The translations under genes and the position numbers were made by a program. Of a DNA stretch of 11,580 nucleotides, positions 1 through 7,670 are shown one piece after another. The notes beneath the pieces were generated by a model that saw nothing but the letters and a program-made list of their open reading frames with translations, was not told where the DNA came from and ran no database searches. The stretch comes from JACQAI01 sp035507915. Lineage in GTDB: Bacteria > Pseudomonadota > Alphaproteobacteria > Elsterales > Elsteraceae. The stretch lies in assembly GCA_035507915.1 (NCBI GenBank), contig DATJNS010000401.1, positions 1 through 11,580 of the forward strand. Reading direction: 5' to 3'. Each line of letters begins with the position of its first letter. Position 1 is the stretch's first letter.

Positions 1-249
1 GCAGCCGATCACCACCGGAATCTTGCCCTTCAGCTCCTCGACCGCGATCTCGGCGACGCGCCGACGCTCGGCGTCGGTCTGCGCGAACCACTCGCCGGTC
101 GTGCCGTTCACCAGCACGCCGTGCACGCCCTGACGGTGATAAAGCCGCAGCAGCTCGCGCCAGGCCGGCTCGTCGAGCGCGCCGTCGCGCGCGAACGGTG
201 TCGGCGCCGCGACCCAATAGCCCTTCCAGTCGACGCTGTTGCGATCCAT
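1..249 (-). CDS. Dihydrodipicolinate synthase (DapA)-family aldolase/lyase, N-terminal part (runs off left edge)
   Basis: Only the first 83 codons are in the window. Seen: after a short leader comes the segment WVAAPTPF (residues 12-19), then GVLVNGTTGEWF, which holds the family motif GTTGE (residues 49-53). In the DHDPS/N-acetylneuraminate-lyase family this motif binds the carboxylate of the pyruvate-like substrate. The Schiff-base lysine and the rest of the TIM barrel lie outside the window. The start is well supported: an ATG at 249 is preceded 6 nt away by GGAGGG (complement of 256-261), which sits within the last codons of the MFS gene, and only 2 nt separate it from that gene's stop. 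Members of this family outside lysine synthesis usually act on sugar acids or 2-oxo acids in catabolism. Sitting behind a transporter, this one is more likely a catabolic lyase or dehydratase than biosynthetic DapA. Family call is firm; substrate unknown. Confidence 0.85.
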   Translation of the reverse strand, partial: MDRNSVDWKGYWVAAPTPFARDGALDEPAWRELLRLYHRQGVHGVLVNGTTGEWFAQTDAERRRVAEIAVEELKGKIPVVIGC

Positions 250-251
250 CG

Positions 252-1526
252 TCAGCCCTCCGCGCCTCGGTGCTCGACAGCAAATCCCTTATCCCGCGGG
301 CTGTCCAGCAAGCGCCGGGCCATGCCGCCGCGCTGACGCGTCGCCATCCAGCCGATCAGCGCGACGTTGGCGATGTTGAGCGCGACCCCGGCGAGGAACG
401 CCGGCGCGTACGACGCCAGTCGGTCGAAGAGCCAGCCGGCGAGCCAGCCGCCGAGCGCCATGCCGCACAGATTGGTGAAGAACCACACCGGCACGCGCCA
501 CGTCGCCTCCGCTGCGGGGAACAGCTCGCGCACGGTCAGCACGTAGGCCGGGATGATGCCGCTGAAGCCGAGGCCGAACGCCGCCGCGACCACGAACAGC
601 CCGGCCTCGCCGCGTATCCACACGAAGCCGACGAGCGCCGTCGCCTGGCAGATCGAGCCCGCGAGGATGGTCAAGAGCCCGCCGACGCGATCGGACAACA
701 GGCCCCACAGCTGGCGGCTCAGGAACGCGCAGCCGAGCAGCACCGAGAGCATCAAGGCGCCTTGCGCCGGCCGGATGCCGAGATCGCTGCACAGCGCGAC
801 CAGATGGCCGGTCGGCATCGCCATTGGCACGCAGCACAGGAAGCCGGCGATGCACAGCAGCGTGAACGCCCACGCGGGCGACAGCCCGAGCACCGGCGCG
901 CGGACGCGCCGGGATCCGGACGCGCCGGCGACGGCGGTCGGCTCGGGCGCGGGGCCGAGGCACAGCAGCGCGATCGGCACGATGGCGACCGCAGTCGCCA
1001 CGCCGACGCCGATCATCGTCGCGCGCCAGCCCCAGCGCGCCGTCGCGAAGGCGATGACGCTCGGCCAGATCGCGCCGGCGATGTACTGGCCGCTGGCGAC
1101 CAGGGCGAGCGCCGAGCCGCGCCGACGGTCGAACCACCGGCTGACATAGACCATCAGGGGAATGTTGATGGCGCCGCTGCCGAGCAATCCGACGAACAGG
1201 GCGTGGCCGAGCACGAGCTGCCAACCGCCGCCGCGTGCCGACACGGCGAGCCCGAAGCCGATCACCAGCGCGCCGAACGCGGCGGTCCAGCGGAACCCGA
1301 TGCGCTCGGCGACCCAGCCGAGCCCGATCGAGCCCAGGCCGGAGCCGAGCCAGACCAGCGAGCCGGCGAGCGCCGGCACCGAGCGCGCGCTGCCGACGTC
1401 GGCGGCGATGTCCTTCAAGGCCACCGCGGCGACCAGCGGCGCGCCGTAGGAGAATGTCAGGATCGCGGTCGCGGCGGTCGCGACCCACCACGATCGGCGC
1501 GTCTCGATGCTCGCGGTCGCGGCCAC
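252..1526 (-). CDS. MFS transporter (monocarboxylate/oxalate-formate-like)
   Basis: A 424-residue protein of the major facilitator superfamily, an inner-membrane secondary transporter. Seen: a long run of hydrophobic helices in two halves. The loop between helices 2 and 3 reads GWVAERIGFRW, a version of MFS motif A. This is followed by SRWFDRRRGSALAL and ARWGWRATM, a wording typical of the oxalate-formate/monocarboxylate branch. The second half repeats the motif as LWGLLSDRVGG. No ATG exists in frame near the N-terminus; I chose GTG at 1526, which starts 5 nt after the stop of the upstream gene and leaves a short polar leader before helix 1. The reading frame stays open far upstream, but that part overlaps the exported-protein gene and is not transporter-like. 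The gene ends 2 nt before the DapA-family gene, so this transporter probably brings in that enzyme's substrate. Substrate specificity cannot be read from sequence. Confidence 0.85.
   Translation of the reverse strand: MAATASIETRRSWWVATAATAILTFSYGAPLVAAVALKDIAADVGSARSVPALAGSLVWLGSGLGSIGLGWVAERIGFRWTAAFGALVIGFGLAVSARGGGWQLVLGHALFVGLLGSGAINIPLMVYVSRWFDRRRGSALALVASGQYIAGAIWPSVIAFATARWGWRATMIGVGVATAVAIVPIALLCLGPAPEPTAVAGASGSRRVRAPVLGLSPAWAFTLLCIAGFLCCVPMAMPTGHLVALCSDLGIRPAQGALMLSVLLGCAFLSRQLWGLLSDRVGGLLTILAGSICQATALVGFVWIRGEAGLFVVAAAFGLGFSGIIPAYVLTVRELFPAAEATWRVPVWFFTNLCGMALGGWLAGWLFDRLASYAPAFLAGVALNIANVALIGWMATRQRGGMARRLLDSPRDKGFAVEHRGAEG
256..261 (-). promoter_or_regulatory. Ribosome binding site of the DapA-family gene
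   Basis: GGAGGG on the minus strand, 6 nt before the ATG at 249. It lies inside the final codons of the MFS gene, so the two genes are very likely translated from one message. It is the clearest Shine-Dalgarno sequence in the window. Confidence 0.6.
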
Positions 1527-1531
1527 GCCGG

Positions 1532-2014
1532 TCAGCGCAGCGCTTCGCCGGGCTGGACGTCGCCCTTTACCATCGCGTTGTGGTTGACGCCCGTGCCGGC
1601 GAACTCGGGGCCCCAGGCGTGCAGCGCGACGCACAGCGCATCGGGCAGCGCGAACGCCGGCACGCTGAGGCAGAGCGTCGCACCGTCGCCGTGCCACGGC
1701 TCGGTGTCGATCGCGGTGTAGCGGTCGGCAGCGGGGTCCCACGCGCGCACCCGGGCGCGTCCGTCGGGCGCCAGATAGGCCTGGAACATCACGGTGCGCA
1801 GCGCCGGCGTCGCATCGGCGTCGGGCGCCAGCGTGTCGCGCGGCAGATAGACGACGCCGCTCAGCGTCTTGCCGGCGAGATCCTTGGCGACGTCGAGCGC
1901 ATCGGTGTTTCCCGCCTGCGCACCGGTCGGCAGGCCCAGCGTGGCGCCGAGCGCCGCGGCGCACGCGAGGCCGCGCCATCCGCCGCGTCGCCTCACCGAT
2001 CGCTCTCCGGCCAT
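1532..2014 (-). CDS. Unrecognised exported protein
   Basis: A 160-residue protein I do not recognise. Seen: an arginine-rich N-terminus, a hydrophobic stretch (GLACAAALGATLGL) and an AQA|GN site fitting signal peptidase I, so the mature protein of about 126 residues should be periplasmic or secreted. The mature part is polar, with a hydrophobic segment GKTLSGVVYLP near its start and two cysteines (in ATLCLS and DALCVA) that could form a disulfide. No catalytic motif is evident. Start choice is open: ATG at 2014 gives the length quoted, but GTG at 1996 has a better-placed purine-rich site (GGAGAG) and gives a neater 28-residue signal peptide. It heads the leftward operon, 5 nt before the MFS gene. 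A periplasmic accessory to uptake is possible, but that is only context. The coding call rests on signal peptide, packing and sensible composition. Confidence 0.65.
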   Translation of the reverse strand: MAGERSVRRRGGWRGLACAAALGATLGLPTGAQAGNTDALDVAKDLAGKTLSGVVYLPRDTLAPDADATPALRTVMFQAYLAPDGRARVRAWDPAADRYTAIDTEPWHGDGATLCLSVPAFALPDALCVALHAWGPEFAGTGVNHNAMVKGDVQPGEALR

Positions 2015-2129
2015 CCGGCCATCGCGCCCGCTCCCCTGGTGCGCGCCAGTCTACGGGAGCGCGTTCCGGGCGAGCAAGCCGGCGGCCGCCAAACCGCCCT
2101 GTCGCCGAGTGTCGTGCGGGGTCGGCGGC

Positions 2130-2159
2130 TTGGACGGGCCCCCGCGCGCTTGCTATTGT
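2130..2159 (+). promoter_or_regulatory. Possible sigma-70-type promoter of the secretin gene
   Basis: TTGGAC (2130-2135) and TATTGT (2154-2159) are separated by 18 nt, just upstream of the secretin gene and in the least GC-rich part of the 153-bp divergent gap. If used, transcription would start around 2166, almost at the ATG at 2168. That would favour the GTG at 2192 as the real start, or leaderless translation. Matches to consensus are partial, so this is a weak call. Confidence 0.25.
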
Positions 2160-2167
2160 CGCCCCGG

Positions 2168-4438
2168 ATGGCGGGGGCCGGGACACCGATCGTGCGTTGG
2201 GGAGCGCTGCTCGTCGGCTTGGCGCTGAGCGCCTGCGGCGTCGCGCCGGTCCACAACGTCGCCGTGCCGCCGGTCGGCGAGGCGCCGCCGGCCAGCCCGT
2301 CCGCGCCGGCCTCGCCGCTCGCGCTGACACCGATGCCGCCGGCCGCCAACGGCATCGCGATTGCGCCGGAGCGCGGCGAGGAGGCGCAGTCGGTGCCGCC
2401 GACGCCGTTGGGCGTCGGTCGCGCGGCGCCGCGCGGGGCCGCGCCGCGGGTCCCGGCGCGCCCGGCCGCCGGACAGCCGGCCGACATCACGCTCAATTTC
2501 GAGGAGGCCGACGTCCGCGACGTGCTGGCCTTCGTGCTGCGCGACGTGCTCAAGCGCAACTACGTGGTCGATCCCGACGTGACCGGCACGATCACGCTCG
2601 GCGTCAGCCAGCCGATCAGCCGCGACGCGCTGCTGCCGACGCTCGAGGCGGTGCTCAACAGCCGCGGCGCCACCATGATCCAGACCGACGGGCTGATCCG
2701 CGTGTCGCGGCTGCGCGAGGGCGGCAAGCTCAGCACGACGCCGCCGTTCTCGACGCGCGACGTCGCGGGCCAGGGGGTGCAGGTCCTGACCCTGCACTTC
2801 GCCAAGCCGAGCGAGATCGCCAAGCTGCTCGAGCCGGTGCTGGCGCAGGGCCGCGTGCTGATGGCCGACGACGCGCGGCGCCTCCTGATGGTGCAGGCCA
2901 ACGCGTCCGAGCTCGACATGGTGCGCGACACCTTGGCGATCTTCGACGTCGACCAGCTCGCCGGAACCTCGGTCGCCATGGTGCTGCTGCACGACGCCGA
3001 CGCGAGCGAGCTGGTGCCCGAGGTCAGCAGCATGTTCGGCGCCGAGCGCAAGGAGGCGGACGACGGCGTCATCCGCTTCGTGCCGATCGAGCGGCTGAAC
3101 GCCGTCATCATCCTGGCGCGCGAGCCGCGCTACATGGAGGAGGCGCGCGCCTGGATCGGCCGGCTCGATCGCGTGCGCCGCGGCAACGAGCCGCGGCTCT
3201 ACGTCTACAACGTGCAGCACGGCAGGGCGTCCGAGGTTGCGCGCACCCTGCAGGACGCCTTCGCGCGAACAGCGGCGCCGACGGCGGGCACGTCGCCGGC
3301 GCCGCTGCCCGACTTCCCGGCCGGCGGCGCTGCCCGGTCGCCGAGCGAGGCCCAGAACGCGCTCACCCAGACCCCGGCGACGCCGAGCGGGGCGATGCCG
3401 CCGGCGACCGCGATCCCGATCCCCGGCATGCCGACTCTCGCGCCGGCCGATGCACCCCCGGTCGCCGCGCGGCGCACCGCCGTGGCGGAGTCGCCGCTCG
3501 ATACCGGCAGCTTGCGCATCCGCGCCGACGAGGCCAACAACAGCCTGCTGATCAACGCCACGCCGCGCGAATACGCCCAGGTGCTCGAGGTGCTCGAGCA
3601 GATCGACATCCCGCCGCTCCAGGTCCTGATCGAGGCGACGGTCGCCGAAGTCACGCTGAACGACCAGCTGCAATACGGCGTGCAGTATCTGCTCAACTCC
3701 GGACGCGCCAACTTCCTGTTCACCCGCAACCAGGCCTCGCCGCCGATCACCATCCAGCCGCAAACGCCGGGCTTCTCCTTCAGCCTGTTGAACAATCTGG
3801 GATCGCCGCGGGTCATCATCGATGCGCTGTCGCAGCTCACCCAGACCAACGTGATCTCGACGCCGCGCCTGCTCGTGATCGACAATCAGACGGCCCGGTT
3901 GCAGGTCGGCGCGGTCGTGCCGATCGTGACCTCGACCGCGGTCAGCACGGTGACGAGCACGCCCCTCACCGTGAACAGCGTGCAATATCGCGACACCGGC
4001 GTGGTGATCGAGATCACGCCGCACGTCAACGCCAGCGGCTTCGTCACCATCGACACCACACTGTCGGTCAGCGACGTCGCCGCGACCACGAGCTCGACCA
4101 TCAACTCGCCGACCTTCAACGAGCGCCGCATCCGCACCTCCGCCGGGGTGCAGAGCGGCAGCACGATCCTGCTCGGCGGTCTGATCAGCGAGGACAGCAA
4201 CCACGGCAACTCGGGCCTGCCGGTGCTGAGCGACCTCCCGGTGGTCGGCGGGCTGTTCGGCACCCGGAACTTCGCCTCCGACCGCACCGAGCTGATCGTG
4301 CTGCTGACCCCCCACGTGGTGCGCAATCAGGCGGAGGCGACCGACCTGACCAACACGATCCGGCGGAAGTTCCAGGCCGTGCTTCAGCTCGAGCAGCCCG
4401 GCGTCATGCCGCGGCCGCGCCAGCCCCAATATCCCTGA
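2168..4438 (+). CDS. gspD: Type II secretion system secretin GspD (lipoprotein-type)
   Basis: A 756-residue outer-membrane secretin, which forms the multimeric channel through which type II systems release folded proteins. Seen: a signal sequence ending in lipobox LSAC (Cys23), a Pro/Ala-rich linker to about residue 103, then N0 (about 104-182, with NFEEADVRDVL and VVDPDVTG), N1 (203-265) and N2 (266-338). N3 (341-480) is split by a disordered insert of about 80 residues. The secretin barrel domain (482-720) carries NVISTPRLLVIDNQ (561-574), VPIV (584-587) and the signature GLPVLSDLPVVGGLFG (683-698). The N0-N3 order fits GspD rather than PilQ. The C-terminus lacks an obvious S-domain for a pilotin. 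With its own lipid anchor it should behave as a self-piloting liposecretin, as established for HxcQ of Pseudomonas. The start may instead be GTG at 2192, which gives a compact 15-residue lipoprotein signal. No other secretion genes are in the window, so its system is unidentified. Confidence 0.88.
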   Translation: MAGAGTPIVRWGALLVGLALSACGVAPVHNVAVPPVGEAPPASPSAPASPLALTPMPPAANGIAIAPERGEEAQSVPPTPLGVGRAAPRGAAPRVPARPAAGQPADITLNFEEADVRDVLAFVLRDVLKRNYVVDPDVTGTITLGVSQPISRDALLPTLEAVLNSRGATMIQTDGLIRVSRLREGGKLSTTPPFSTRDVAGQGVQVLTLHFAKPSEIAKLLEPVLAQGRVLMADDARRLLMVQANASELDMVRDTLAIFDVDQLAGTSVAMVLLHDADASELVPEVSSMFGAERKEADDGVIRFVPIERLNAVIILAREPRYMEEARAWIGRLDRVRRGNEPRLYVYNVQHGRASEVARTLQDAFARTAAPTAGTSPAPLPDFPAGGAARSPSEAQNALTQTPATPSGAMPPATAIPIPGMPTLAPADAPPVAARRTAVAESPLDTGSLRIRADEANNSLLINATPREYAQVLEVLEQIDIPPLQVLIEATVAEVTLNDQLQYGVQYLLNSGRANFLFTRNQASPPITIQPQTPGFSFSLLNNLGSPRVIIDALSQLTQTNVISTPRLLVIDNQTARLQVGAVVPIVTSTAVSTVTSTPLTVNSVQYRDTGVVIEITPHVNASGFVTIDTTLSVSDVAATTSSTINSPTFNERRIRTSAGVQSGSTILLGGLISEDSNHGNSGLPVLSDLPVVGGLFGTRNFASDRTELIVLLTPHVVRNQAEATDLTNTIRRKFQAVLQLEQPGVMPRPRQPQYP

Positions 4439-4450
4439 CTCGAGAACCCG

Positions 4451-4467
4451 CGGCCGCCGGTCGGCCG
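4451..4467. terminator. Small hairpin between converging genes
   Basis: CGGCCG, a 5-nt loop (CCGGT) and CGGCCG again form a 6-bp GC stem in the 45-nt gap between the secretin stop and the stop of the converging lipoprotein gene. The position suits a two-way terminator. There is no T-run on either side, and such palindromes are common at this GC content, so this is only suggestive. Confidence 0.25.
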
Positions 4468-4483
4468 TCCCCAGCCCGCCGAA

Positions 4484-5041
4484 TCAGCCGGCGCGCGGCT
4501 CGGCCAGGCAGGTGCGCGGCACCCAAACCTGATCGCCCTGGGAAAAGATGGTCAGGAGCTGGTTGCCGGTGCAGGTCGAACGGCTGAACCACAGCGCCAG
4601 CCAGGAATTGAGGTGGACGTCGCGCACCTCGATCAGGAAATAAGGGTAGCGCATCTGGCGCACCACGCCGCACCAGCGGGCGTCGTTCGGGTAGAGCCCG
4701 TCGAGCGTGCAGGCGTAGTCGCCGGGCGCCAGGACCGACGGCTCGGCCACCGCGACGGCCTGCCCGCCGGCCAGCCGGGCGACGCGTTCCTGCGCGATGG
4801 CGACCAGCGGCGAGCCCGGGAAGCGGTCGATCACCAGGTTGTAATATTGCTTCGCCTCGCCGAACTGGGCGTGCTGCTCGAGGCGGTAGGCCTCGGCGAA
4901 CACCGCCTCGGCATCGGTGCCGGACGGGACGTCGCCGAGCGCGGCGCGCTGCACGCCGTGCGGCCCGACGCTGGCGCACGCGGCCAGCAGCAGCGCCCCC
5001 ATGAGGACGCCGAGGCGGTGCAAAACCCTCCGATGGATCAT
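4484..5041 (-). CDS. Small TPR-like lipoprotein, unrecognised
   Basis: A 185-residue predicted lipoprotein. Seen: MIHRR followed by a hydrophobic stretch ending in lipobox LAAC (Cys22). Residues about 43-92 form a helical pair (AEAVFAEAYRLEQHAQFGEA, then YYNLVIDRFPGSPLVAIAQE) that reads like one tetratricopeptide unit of the BamD/YbgF kind. The C-terminal half (about 105-185) is aromatic-rich, with cysteines at 111, 124, 157 and 178 that could form two disulfides in the periplasm; I recognise no family for it. ATG at 5041 has a G-run (complement of 5051-5055) 9 nt upstream. The gene converges with the secretin gene and is read away from the redox operon, so neither neighbour fixes its job. 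TPR lipoproteins can act as secretin pilotins (PilF/PilW type), but a single TPR unit and a secretin with its own lipid anchor make that unproven. Confidence 0.8.
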   Translation of the reverse strand: MIHRRVLHRLGVLMGALLLAACASVGPHGVQRAALGDVPSGTDAEAVFAEAYRLEQHAQFGEAKQYYNLVIDRFPGSPLVAIAQERVARLAGGQAVAVAEPSVLAPGDYACTLDGLYPNDARWCGVVRQMRYPYFLIEVRDVHLNSWLALWFSRSTCTGNQLLTIFSQGDQVWVPRTCLAEPRAG

Positions 5042-5263
5042 GTCGTGGTGCCCCCGCGAGCAGCCCCGGTTTGGGTAAAATTGTTGAAGTATCATCGCCT
5101 TGTTTGACCGAGGGCTTTTGGTTAGCGTAGCGCATCGTCGTCCGAATCCCAAAGCGCTTCGCGGCTTGGTGCGTGTCCGAGCCTTCGCGCGGGAGCGTCG
5201 CGGACGGCGGGGGGCGAGATCGGGGGCCGACACGGGCCACAGGAGCGGGGGTCGAGCGCCGCA
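5042..5263. promoter_or_regulatory. Divergent intergenic region (likely two promoters)
   Basis: This 222-bp gap separates the leftward lipoprotein gene from the rightward redox operon and is the largest gap in the window. Positions about 5070-5126 are markedly richer in A and T than anything nearby, as expected of promoters. The only good hexamer is TTGACC (5104-5109) on the plus strand; the matching -10 position (about 5127-5133) is poor. An AAGCGCTT palindrome lies near 5152-5159. I could not identify a clear operator for CRP/FNR-type or other regulators. If the plus promoter is real, the redox operon has a 5' leader of over 100 nt. Confidence 0.35.
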
Positions 5264-7657
5264 ATGGCGGAGAAATTTGCCATCGCGATCGTCGGATCGG
5301 GTCCGGGCGGCGCGAGCGCCGCGGCGCGCGCCGCACAGCGCGGCGCTTCGCACATCCTGCTCGAGCGCAGCGACCATCTGTCCGACACGATCTTCAAGTA
5401 CCAGAAGCGCAAGCTCGTGATGGCGACGCCCGAGATCCTGCCGCTGCGCAGCGATCTCGGCTTCAAGGAGGGCGCCCGCGAGACCGTGCTCGAGACCTGG
5501 GACGGCGGCATCGCCCAGGCCAAGGCCAACGTCCGCTTCAACGCCGAGGTGACGGCGATCACCGGCGAGCGCGGCAACTTCACGCTCAAGCTCGCGTCGG
5601 GCGACACGGTGATCGCCGAGGCGGTCGTGCTGGCGATCGGGCTGCAGGGCAACCTGCGCAAGCTCGACGTGCCCGGCGACAACCTGCCGTTCGTGCAGTA
5701 CCAGCTCGACGATCCCGACGCCTACACCGACGAAGACATCGTGGTGATCGGCGGCGGCGACGCCGGCATCGAGAATGCGCTCGCGCTCGCCGCGGGCAAC
5801 AGCGTCACGATCGTCAACAACAAGGCCGAGTTCGCCTATGCGAAGCCGGCGAACGCCGCCTTGATCCAGGCGCAGATCAAGAGCGGCGCGATCCAGGGCG
5901 TCATGAACGCCGCGGTCAAGGAGATCGAGCCGGGCTTCATCACCCTGACGCAGCCGGAAGGCGAGGTCCGGGTGCGCTGCAACCGCGTGATCGCGCGCAT
6001 CGGCGCGCTGCCGCCGCGCCGCTTCGTCGAGAGCTGCGGCATCCAGTTCCCCAGCCCGGCGCCGACGGCGTTTCCGCAGGTCAGCGAGCACTACGAGTCG
6101 AACGTGCCGGGCCTCTACATCATCGGCGCGCTCGCGGGCTACCCGCTGATCAAGCAGTGCATGAATCAGGGCTACGAGGTCGTCGAGTTCATCCTCGGCA
6201 ACGACATCGCGCCGGCCGACGAGCCGCTGATCCAGACCAAGCTCGACAAGCTGCCGAGCCGTCCGACCGTGCCCGATCTCCTCAAGCTGATCCGCGAGCG
6301 GCTGCCGATCTACGCCGCCCTCACGACGCTCCAGGTGCGCGACTTCCTGATCAGCGCCAACGTGCACGAGCTCAAGCCGGGCGCCGTGGTGTTCCGGCGC
6401 AACGACTACACCAACTCGTTCTTTTCGGTGCTCGACGGCGAGGTCGACATCCAGGTCAATCCGGTCGATCCGCGCGACGCCGTGACGCTCAAGACCGGGC
6501 AGTTCTTCGGCGAGATGGGGCTGATCTCCGGGCGCCGGCGCACCGCGACCGTGGTCGCGCGCACCGACTGCCTGCTGCTCGAGGTGCCGCGCAACACGAT
6601 GATCCGGCTGCAGCGCTCGGTCCCGGAGGTCAAGCGCACGATCGACGAGGTCGCGATCGTGCGGCAGATCCGCTCGTATCTCGCGCCGCGCGTCGACGAA
6701 GCGATGCTCGAGCGCCTGGTCAGGGAGTCGACCATCGTCGCGTGCAAGCAGAACGACGTCCTGATCGAGGAGGGCGCGACCGACGACGCCGTCTACCTGA
6801 TCCGCACCGGCGCGGTCACGGTGTCGCGCAAGCTGAACGGCAAGGAGATCGTGCTGTCGTACATCCCCGCCGGCAACTATGTCGGCGAGATGGCGATGCT
6901 GACGCGAACGCCGCGCAACGCAACGGTGAAGGCCTCGGTCGCGACCGAGGTGATCAAGATCGACAGCGCGTCGTTCCGCACGTTGCTCGACCAGGAGCCC
7001 GACCTGAAGCAGCAGGTCGAGGCGCGGCTCGCGCATCGCATGATGGAGCGCGCGCGTCGCGAGGTGCGCCAGGAGACCGGCGGCTTGGTCCAGTTCCTGA
7101 TGGAGCAGGGGCTGGGCGAGGCCACCGACGTGCTGCTGATCGACGAGTCGCTGTGCGTGCGCTGCGACAATTGCGAGAAGGCCTGCGCGGAGACGCACCA
7201 CGGCGTGTCGCGGCTCAACCGCGAAGCCGGCCCGACCTTCGCCACCATGCACGTGCCGACGTCGTGCCGGCACTGCGAGCATCCGCACTGCATGAAGGAC
7301 TGCCCGCCCGATGCGATCCACCGCGCCGAGACCGGCGAGGTCTACATCACCGAAGCCTGCATCGGCTGCGGCAATTGCGAACGCAACTGCCCGTACGGCG
7401 TGATCCAGATGGCGGCGATCCCCGAGCGGAAGCCGAGCCTGCTGAACTGGCTCATGTTCGGGCGCGGTCCCGGCCCGGGCGAGGACAAGAGTTCGGAAGG
7501 GATGGCGAAGCGTGCCGGCGCCAAGCACGCGGTCAAATGCGACATGTGCAAGGGCGACCCGAGCGGACCGGCCTGCGTGCGCGCCTGCCCGACGGGTGCG
7601 GCGCTGCGCGTGTCGCCCGAGAAGTTCATCCCGTTGATGCGCGAAACTCCGGTGTGA
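5264..7657 (+). CDS. Three-part redox protein: FAD/NAD(P) oxidoreductase + two cyclic-nucleotide-binding domains + 4x[4Fe-4S] ferredoxin
   Basis: A 797-residue cytoplasmic protein with no signal peptide. Residues 1-320 are a two-dinucleotide-fold flavoprotein: FAD motif GSGPGG (11-16), a second nucleotide fold VVIGGGDAGIE (160-170), and GLYIIGALAG (283-292) where thioredoxin reductases have an Asp. The CxxC active site of thioredoxin reductase is absent. Two cyclic-nucleotide domains follow, about 358-450 and 478-580. Both phosphate-binding cassettes look intact: FGEMGL then RTATV (Glu417, Arg426), and VGEMAM then RNATV (Glu542, Arg551). Residues 620-797 hold sixteen cysteines in four groups (631/634/637/641; 668/671/676/680; 699/702/705/709; 759/762/771/775), the DmsB/HybA-type ferredoxin layout, which normally carries four [4Fe-4S] clusters. 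The likely role is moving electrons between a nicotinamide or similar donor and the membrane partner next door, under cAMP or cGMP control. The ATG at 5264 is the natural start, directly before the FAD fold. Domain calls are firm; donor, direction and nucleotide are inferred. Confidence 0.9.
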   Translation: MAEKFAIAIVGSGPGGASAAARAAQRGASHILLERSDHLSDTIFKYQKRKLVMATPEILPLRSDLGFKEGARETVLETWDGGIAQAKANVRFNAEVTAITGERGNFTLKLASGDTVIAEAVVLAIGLQGNLRKLDVPGDNLPFVQYQLDDPDAYTDEDIVVIGGGDAGIENALALAAGNSVTIVNNKAEFAYAKPANAALIQAQIKSGAIQGVMNAAVKEIEPGFITLTQPEGEVRVRCNRVIARIGALPPRRFVESCGIQFPSPAPTAFPQVSEHYESNVPGLYIIGALAGYPLIKQCMNQGYEVVEFILGNDIAPADEPLIQTKLDKLPSRPTVPDLLKLIRERLPIYAALTTLQVRDFLISANVHELKPGAVVFRRNDYTNSFFSVLDGEVDIQVNPVDPRDAVTLKTGQFFGEMGLISGRRRTATVVARTDCLLLEVPRNTMIRLQRSVPEVKRTIDEVAIVRQIRSYLAPRVDEAMLERLVRESTIVACKQNDVLIEEGATDDAVYLIRTGAVTVSRKLNGKEIVLSYIPAGNYVGEMAMLTRTPRNATVKASVATEVIKIDSASFRTLLDQEPDLKQQVEARLAHRMMERARREVRQETGGLVQFLMEQGLGEATDVLLIDESLCVRCDNCEKACAETHHGVSRLNREAGPTFATMHVPTSCRHCEHPHCMKDCPPDAIHRAETGEVYITEACIGCGNCERNCPYGVIQMAAIPERKPSLLNWLMFGRGPGPGEDKSSEGMAKRAGAKHAVKCDMCKGDPSGPACVRACPTGAALRVSPEKFIPLMRETPV

Positions 7658-7670
7658 GCGGGCGGGCGCG

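Noticed and set aside
198..1721. Long plus-strand open frame opposite the MFS transporter
   Set aside because: Its composition is Arg/Ala/Gln/Asp-rich and low in hydrophobics, with no motif, while the opposite strand encodes a normal 12-helix carrier.
3270..3510. Repeats in the Pro/Ala-rich part of the secretin gene
   Set aside because: It is low-complexity linker coding sequence within one continuous frame; I see no exact repeat unit or sign of a mobile element.
2197..4587. Shifted plus-strand open frame over the secretin
   Set aside because: It consists almost entirely of Arg, Ala, Gly and Pro and has no secretin features; it is a frame shadow.
5081..5095. A TTGTT...ATCAT sequence resembling an FNR/CRP-type operator before the redox operon
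   Set aside because: The half-sites do not match the palindrome and the spacing is wrong. An operator would have suited the story, but the bases do not support it.
5264..6250. Calling the flavin protein a thioredoxin reductase
   Set aside because: The CxxC redox centre is absent and the protein continues into cyclic-nucleotide and ferredoxin domains.
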